NCBI RefSeq assembly: GCF_900094585.1
Contig: NZ_FMAG01000006.1
Span: 124,001 to 188,000, forward strand
DNA length: 64,000 nucleotides
Direction: 5' to 3'
Source of the DNA: Martinezella multihospitum
GTDB taxonomy: Bacteria > Pseudomonadota > Alphaproteobacteria > Rhizobiales > Rhizobiaceae
Below the pieces are notes generated by a model. It did not search any database. It was not told the DNA's origin and saw nothing but the letters and a program-made list of their open reading frames with translations. Positions within the stretch are counted from its first letter, which is position 1. Each line of letters opens with the position of its first letter. The position numbers and the translations under genes are program-made. Below are positions 59,395 to 64,000 of the stretch, one piece after another.

Positions 59395-60759
59395 TCAGAC
59401 GCCCAACGACTTCAGCTTCCGGTGCAGCGCCGAACGCTCCATGCCGACAAATTCCGCCGTGCGCGAGATATTGCCACCGAAGCGGTTGATCTGGGCGATG
59501 AGATAATCGCGCTCGAACATTTCACGCGCTTCACGCAGCGGCAGCGTCATGATGTGATAGTCATTCTTGGCGGAGACCTTCGGCAGCATGTCGCCAAGAT
59601 CGGTCGGCAGCATTTCCGCCGTGATCGGCGTATCCGCGCCATCCGAGCGCGCCAGGATCATCAGACGCTCGATATTGTTGCGCAGCTGGCGGATGTTGCC
59701 GGGCCAGTCATGCGCCTGCAGCACGGCCATGGCGTCATCGCCGATCCGGCGCGGGCGGATGCCAGCTTGCTCGGAAATCTGGCGCATCAGCTGGTCGACA
59801 AGGAATGGAATGTCCTCCCTGCGCTCGGCAAGGGCAGGCACGCGCACGGGCACAACGGCCAGACGATGATAGAGGTCCTCACGGAACAAGCTTTCAGCAA
59901 TACGGCTTTCAAGATTATAGGCCGTGGACGAGATGATACGCACATCCACCTTCACGCGCTTCGAACCGCCGACGCGCTCGAACTGCTGATCGACAAGCAC
60001 GCGCAGAATCTTGTTCTGCGTCTCGCGCGGCATTTCGCCGACTTCATCGAGATAGAGAATGCCGCGATGGGCTTCTTCCAGGGCACCGATCTTGCGGGCC
60101 TGCCCCGGCGAGCCTTCGGTGCCGAACAGGGCGACTTCCATGCGCTCGGGCGTGATGGTCGCCGCATTCAGCGCCACGAAGGGGCCGTTTGCGCGGGTCG
60201 ATTTCTTGTGGATCATCCGGGCCACCAGCTCCTTGCCGGAGCCCGACGGACCGAAGATCATGATGCGGCTGTTGGTAGGCGACACTTTGTCGATCGTCTG
60301 GCGCAGCTGCGAAACGGCAACCGACGTGCCGATCAATTCTACGGCGTCACCGGTGCGGCGCTTCAGCTCGGAGACTTCACGCTTCAGCTTGGAATTTTCC
60401 AAGGCGCGCTCGGCGATCAGGATGAGGCGATCAGCCTTGAACGGCTTCTCGATGAAATCGAAGGCGCCGCGCTTGATCGCGGAAACGGCCGTCTCGATAT
60501 TGCCATGACCCGAAATCATGACTACGGGCAGCTCCGGATGGCGCGCCTTGATCTCGTCCAATAGCGCCAGACCATCGAGCTTGCTGCCCTGCATCCAGAT
60601 ATCGAGGAAGATCAGCCGTGGCGCACGATCGGAAATTGCGGCGAGCGCGCTGTCGCTATCATGCGCAGTGCGGGTTTCGTGCCCTTCATCCGAAAGAATT
60701 CCCGAAACGATTTCGCGAATGTCTTCCTCGTCATCCACTACGAGAATGTCAGATGCCAT
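59395..60759 (-). CDS. ntrX: Nitrogen regulation response regulator NtrX
   Basis: The response regulator paired with NtrY, linked in alphaproteobacteria to nitrogen metabolism, redox and envelope control. The 454-residue protein has a receiver domain (ILVVDDEEDIREIVSGILSD) with the phospho-accepting Asp53 in LIFLDIWMQGS, an AAA+ domain with Walker A FGPSGSGKELVARMI near residue 165 and LYLDEVGEM, and a C-terminal Fis-type helix-turn-helix (ISRTAEFVGMERSALHRKLK). The GAFTGA loop needed to contact sigma-54 is missing; the position reads FGTEGSPGQARKIGALEEAH. It overlaps ntrY by 11 bases. Confidence 0.95.
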   Translation of the reverse strand: MASDILVVDDEEDIREIVSGILSDEGHETRTAHDSDSALAAISDRAPRLIFLDIWMQGSKLDGLALLDEIKARHPELPVVMISGHGNIETAVSAIKRGAFDFIEKPFKADRLILIAERALENSKLKREVSELKRRTGDAVELIGTSVAVSQLRQTIDKVSPTNSRIMIFGPSGSGKELVARMIHKKSTRANGPFVALNAATITPERMEVALFGTEGSPGQARKIGALEEAHRGILYLDEVGEMPRETQNKILRVLVDQQFERVGGSKRVKVDVRIISSTAYNLESRIAESLFREDLYHRLAVVPVRVPALAERREDIPFLVDQLMRQISEQAGIRPRRIGDDAMAVLQAHDWPGNIRQLRNNIERLMILARSDGADTPITAEMLPTDLGDMLPKVSAKNDYHIMTLPLREAREMFERDYLIAQINRFGGNISRTAEFVGMERSALHRKLKSLGV

Positions 60760-63028
60760 AGACGCTTTCCTTGTCACTTGCTGTCGGGGCGACGGCGGCC
60801 TGCTCACGGCGCGGCAGATGCACGCGGATCATGGCCCCCCTGCCCTGGTCGAAATCGGCCGGCGCATCGTGGAGTTCGATCTGCCCGCCATGGTCTTCAA
60901 TGATCTTCTTGACGATGGCGAGGCCGAGGCCGGTGCCCTTCTCGCGCATCGTCATGTAGGGTTCGAGAATGCTGTGCCGGTTCTCGACCGGCAGACCGCG
61001 GCCATTGTCGATGACATCGACCGTGAAGCGATCGCGCTCCGGGTCCAAAGACGAACGCACCAGGATTTTCGGCTGCTCGCGCGCCTGATCGCTCGGTACG
61101 CCCTCGATCGCCTCGACGGCATTCTTGATGAGATTGCCGAAGGCCTGGCCGAGCATGCGGGCATCGAACATGCCCTCCAGTCGTTCATCGCCCAGCTCAC
61201 GCTCGAATTTGACGTGATTGTTGCCCATTTCGCGCAGGAAGACGGCATCGCGCAAAATATCGCGCAGGTCGGTCGGCTCCATGGTCGGCTTCGGCATGCG
61301 GGCGAAAGAGGAGAACTCATCGACCATGCGGCCGATATCCCCCACCTGCCGGATGATCGTATCCGTGCATTGGTCGAAGACCGGACGGTCGGCATCGGCG
61401 ATGTTCTTGCCGAACCGGCGGCGGATGCGCTCGGCGGAAAGCTGGATCGGCGTCAGCGGGTTCTTGATCTCATGCGCGATACGGCGCGCGACGTCGGCCC
61501 AGGCCGTCGAACGCTGCGCGATGACCAGATCGGTGATATCGTCGAGCGTGATCACATAGGATTCATTGGCATCGCGTGATTCCTCGCGCGTCACCTGAAC
61601 GCTGAGCGTACGGACCGTTCCGCCGCGAACAAGGCTGATCTGCTTGCGGAAATCGCTGCGATGGCGCGTCGTCGCTTCCGTGACGACCTGCTCGACCTCG
61701 GGGGCGATGTCCGACAGGTTTTTGCCGATAAGCTCGTCGCTCTTCAGCGTCAGCAGATCTTCGGCCGAGGTGTTGACGATGGTGATGCGCCGATCATGCT
61801 CGACACCGATCACGGCCGCCGTCACGCCTGAGAGCACCGCCTCGATGAAGCGGCGGCGGTCATCGACCTCGTCCTTCGCCTCAAGGATTTCGTCACGCTG
61901 GGTGCGAATTTCGGAAATCATCTTGTTGAAGGTGCGCGACAGGCTGCCGACATCGCCATCGGCCGAGCGTACCGGCACCAGCACGTTCATATTGCCCGAG
62001 GCGACATTGTCCGCAGCGCTGATAAGAAGGCGGATCGGCCGCACGATGCGGTCAGCAATCGCAATCGCGGTCCAGATTGCCGCCAAAAGCACGATCAAAG
62101 CAAAGCCGATATAGAGGACGGCAAAGGCGATCTGAAGCGACATGCGGCCGGCTTCCATCGCCTTGTATTCGACGGTGTTGTCTTCGACCATGCGCATGGC
62201 ATTCATGACACGCGGGTCGACGGCACGCACGGTATAGAGGAACGAACCAGGGATCTCATCGAGCTTGATGACCGCGCCGACAAGATTGGTCACCCCTGGC
62301 GGGATGAGCGTCGGCTGACCATTGGCGGAGGAATCAAGCGCATCCTTCGGGATGGCCGGCAGCGGGCGTTCGGTCTTGATATCGGCCTGGACGATGGCGG
62401 TGCCGTCGCGGCGCACGAGAAAGGCGCCCAGCAAGCCACGTCCCCGCGCCTGCCGGGTCATCAGATCGGCAAAACCGGTGCGATCAAGGTTGAAGAGCGA
62501 GCGGTTGCGCTCCAGGTCATTCGCCATCGAGACGGTTTGACCCTGCAGATAGCTCGCATTCTCCATCAGATAGGCCTGCGCGACATTCTGCGAGGAGCTG
62601 ATGATCTGCTGCGTGCGCACGCCGAACCAGCGGTCGAGGCCGACATTGAGCGTCAGGCTGGCGACGATGGCGACGAGGATGGCCGGCGTGATCGCCACGA
62701 TCGAGAAAAGGACGACGATGCGGATATGCAGGCGGGCTGCCGCGCGGCCGCGGCTGCGCGCCTTCATCAGCCGCGCCACTTCGCGGGCGATCAGCGCAAT
62801 CAGTCCCAGCACGAAGAGGCCGTTGATGACAACAGAGGTGAAGACGACCGAGGAGGTCGGAGCAATCGGCGTCAGCCCGAGAAGCATCAGCAAGGTCGCG
62901 ATGGCGCACAGAAGAGCGCCGCCGGCCAGGATCAGACCAGGTAGGGCAAAGGAAGCACGACGGTCCGTCACCTTGACAACCGCCTCGTCGCTCGCCGCCG
63001 GCGACACCGCGTCCTGCATCATTCCCAT
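60749..63028 (-). CDS. ntrY: Nitrogen regulation sensor histidine kinase NtrY
   Basis: A 759-residue membrane histidine kinase, partner of NtrX. The N-terminal hydrophobic segments (FALPGLILAGGALLCAIATL, then VVINGLFVLGLIALIAREVA, and IVVLFSIVAITPAILVAIVA) and a later one (FAVLYIGFALIVLLAAIWTA) bracket a periplasmic sensing domain. A HAMP region, a PAS domain (FIEAVLSGVTAAVIGVEHDR), the H-box DVARRIAHEIKNPLTPIQLS near residue 515, and the ATPase motifs NLIKNAVEAIEG, DNGRGLP and GTGLGLAIVKKI follow. ATG 63028 is preceded by GGAG. It is separated from ntrC by 279 bases. Confidence 0.95.
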   Translation of the reverse strand: MGMMQDAVSPAASDEAVVKVTDRRASFALPGLILAGGALLCAIATLLMLLGLTPIAPTSSVVFTSVVINGLFVLGLIALIAREVARLMKARSRGRAAARLHIRIVVLFSIVAITPAILVAIVASLTLNVGLDRWFGVRTQQIISSSQNVAQAYLMENASYLQGQTVSMANDLERNRSLFNLDRTGFADLMTRQARGRGLLGAFLVRRDGTAIVQADIKTERPLPAIPKDALDSSANGQPTLIPPGVTNLVGAVIKLDEIPGSFLYTVRAVDPRVMNAMRMVEDNTVEYKAMEAGRMSLQIAFAVLYIGFALIVLLAAIWTAIAIADRIVRPIRLLISAADNVASGNMNVLVPVRSADGDVGSLSRTFNKMISEIRTQRDEILEAKDEVDDRRRFIEAVLSGVTAAVIGVEHDRRITIVNTSAEDLLTLKSDELIGKNLSDIAPEVEQVVTEATTRHRSDFRKQISLVRGGTVRTLSVQVTREESRDANESYVITLDDITDLVIAQRSTAWADVARRIAHEIKNPLTPIQLSAERIRRRFGKNIADADRPVFDQCTDTIIRQVGDIGRMVDEFSSFARMPKPTMEPTDLRDILRDAVFLREMGNNHVKFERELGDERLEGMFDARMLGQAFGNLIKNAVEAIEGVPSDQAREQPKILVRSSLDPERDRFTVDVIDNGRGLPVENRHSILEPYMTMREKGTGLGLAIVKKIIEDHGGQIELHDAPADFDQGRGAMIRVHLPRREQAAVAPTASDKESVYGI

Positions 63029-63127
63029 CAATCTCCACGCCCGAGCGACGGTCGGCGCCCTGGTCGAATCGCACGGCCACTATTGGGCACGGGTGCGAGC
63101 GACAAGCAGAGGCGGGAACTGTCGTCC

Positions 63128-63149
63128 GGTTTCGCTTGGAAGCGAAACC
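63128..63149. promoter_or_regulatory. Perfect inverted repeat upstream of ntrY
   Basis: GGTTTCGCTT and AAGCGAAACC pair perfectly around two bases, about 100 bases before the ntrY start. No T run follows on the ntrY strand, so an operator is more likely than a terminator. A second stem, ACTCTCG/CGAGAGT around six bases, lies at 63193-63212. Confidence 0.5.
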
Positions 63150-63280
63150 TTTACTTCATGTCACTTTTGCAACAAGTTGAAAAATCAGACGAACTCTCGT
63201 TCTGACGAGAGTGGGCCAGATGAATCGCCACCGCAAAAACGACGAATCTGCTGCGTGACCTTTAAGCAACGCATTGTGGC

Positions 63281-63307
63281 GAAAATGCAACGCATCGGAT
63301 TGCGTTG
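63281..63307 (-). terminator. Probable terminator or attenuator after ntrC
   Basis: On the minus strand CAACGCA and TGCGTTG pair around six bases immediately after the ntrC stop, followed by CATTTTC. The stem is short (7 bp) and the T run weak. A third copy of GCAACGCAT lies at 63266-63274. Confidence 0.45.
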
Positions 63308-64000
63308 TCAAGCCGTACGGGAGCTTCTGTAAACCGAAACACCCAGTTCTCTGATCTTTTTGCGCAGCGTATTGCGATTCAGGCCTAAAAGATCGGCCGC
63401 CTTGATCTGATTGCCGCGTGTGGCGGTCAGGGCAGCGAGGATTAACGGGTATTCCATTTCAGTCAACACGCGATCGTAGAGACCCGGCGGCGGCAGATTT
63501 TCGCCGAAACCGGCAAAATAGGTCCGCATGTTCTCTTCCACCGCCTGGGCTATGGTCATCGTACCGGTGCGGACCGGCCCCTTCTCGATAGGGCTGTCGG
63601 GCACGTCGGCGCGCAGCTCAGCGTCGATGATCTCCTTGGTGATGACATCCTGCGGATAGAGCGCCATCAAGCGGCGAATGAGGTTTTCTAGCTCACGGAC
63701 GTTGCCCGGCCAGGGGTAAGCCTTCATCAGCTCGAGCGCTTCCTGGTCAAAACGCTTGGAGCCCAGGCCTTCCTTTTCAGCCTGCTGAATGAAATGGCGC
63801 ACCAGATCGGGAATATCCTCGGCGCGGTCGCGCAGCGGCGGCAGGCGCAGCGGCACGACGTTGAGGCGGTAATAGAGATCCTCGCGGAAGAGGCCCTGAT
63901 TGATCGCCTGCTTCAGGTCCTTGTTGGTGGCGGCGACGATGCGGACATCGGTGCGGATCGGGGTGCGGCCGCCGACGGTCGTATATTCGCCCTGCTGCAG
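63308..64000 (-). CDS. ntrC: Nitrogen regulation response regulator NtrC, C-terminal part (cut by window end)
   Basis: The 3' 230 codons of NtrC, the NtrB-phosphorylated activator of sigma-54 promoters such as that of glnB-glnA in this window. Visible parts are the end of the AAA+ domain (IRTDVRIVAATNKDLKQAI, then GLFREDLYYRLNVVPLRLPP, and YPWPGNVRELENLIRRLMAL) and the C-terminal Fis-type helix-turn-helix LAALTATRGNQIKAADLLGL continuing NRNTLRKKIRELGV. The frame stays open to 64000, so the N-terminal receiver domain and the Walker A lie beyond the window. The order ntrC-ntrY-ntrX is the usual one in rhizobia. Confidence 0.93.
   Translation of the reverse strand: MQQGEYTTVGGRTPIRTDVRIVAATNKDLKQAINQGLFREDLYYRLNVVPLRLPPLRDRAEDIPDLVRHFIQQAEKEGLGSKRFDQEALELMKAYPWPGNVRELENLIRRLMALYPQDVITKEIIDAELRADVPDSPIEKGPVRTGTMTIAQAVEENMRTYFAGFGENLPPPGLYDRVLTEMEYPLILAALTATRGNQIKAADLLGLNRNTLRKKIRELGVSVYRSSRTA

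Overview
The window is chromosomal DNA of a Rhizobiaceae alphaproteobacterium, most likely genus Rhizobium. Supporting signs are a phosphatidylcholine synthase gene, a glnB-glnA operon behind a sigma-54 promoter, the ntrC-ntrY-ntrX cluster followed by hfq-hflX, a sulfite reductase cluster with DUF2849 and DUF934 partners, and an alphaproteobacterial GTTC-N7-GTTC LexA box. Nearly all of it is high-GC housekeeping sequence with tight gene spacing. I see no insertion sequence, prophage or CRISPR array.

Layout. 0-5.8 kb: 5' end of gyrA (TTG start), marC, then ssb and uvrA diverging around a LexA box, and a DUF72 gene. 5.8-10 kb: NAD(P)HX repair enzyme, glnB-glnA and hspQ. 10-16.9 kb: IalB-family exported protein, an orphan peptide-binding protein, a DsbA-like oxidoreductase, a TetR regulator diverging from a RidA-family gene across three evenly spaced operator-like palindromes, ubiA and a methyltransferase. 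16.9-23 kb: mfd and sdhE diverging from recG. 23-29 kb: phytase-like esterase, DUF502 membrane protein, glmS and glmU.

29-41 kb is a block of minus-strand transport genes. One is a galactofuranose-type ABC system (ytfQ, ytfR, ytfT, yjfF) with its own GntR gene, overlapping stops and starts, and two strong hairpins after the binding-protein gene. The other is a BMP-type nucleoside ABC system, preceded by quinone oxidoreductase and phosphatidylcholine synthase. 41-44.2 kb holds a ubiquinone-hydroxylase-like monooxygenase, an AEC transporter and CcdA.

44.3-49 kb is different: looser, visibly more AT-rich, and made of small genes around a tRNA-Lys. It holds a PsiF-like secreted protein, several small hypothetical or single-membrane-segment proteins, an orphan Imm22-like immunity gene and a GlsB-type stress protein. 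Two of the small genes have near-consensus general-stress (EcfG) promoters. This is the accessory part of the window.

49-64 kb returns to core functions: a GntR regulator, ferredoxin-NADP reductase, and the assimilatory sulfite reductase cluster (cysG, DUF2849, cysI, DUF934). A nucleoside deaminase and mazG follow, then hflX, hfq, a D-amino acid aminotransferase, ntrX, ntrY and the 3' part of ntrC, which is cut by the window end.

I found no clearly new large system. The best leads are regulatory or small: the TetR/RidA operator array, the stress-promoter small-gene strip next to tRNA-Lys, the palindrome in front of hspQ, the twin hairpins in the ytfQ operon, and an open frame without a standard start codon between hfq and hflX. 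All family assignments come from reading motifs by eye; no database search was run.
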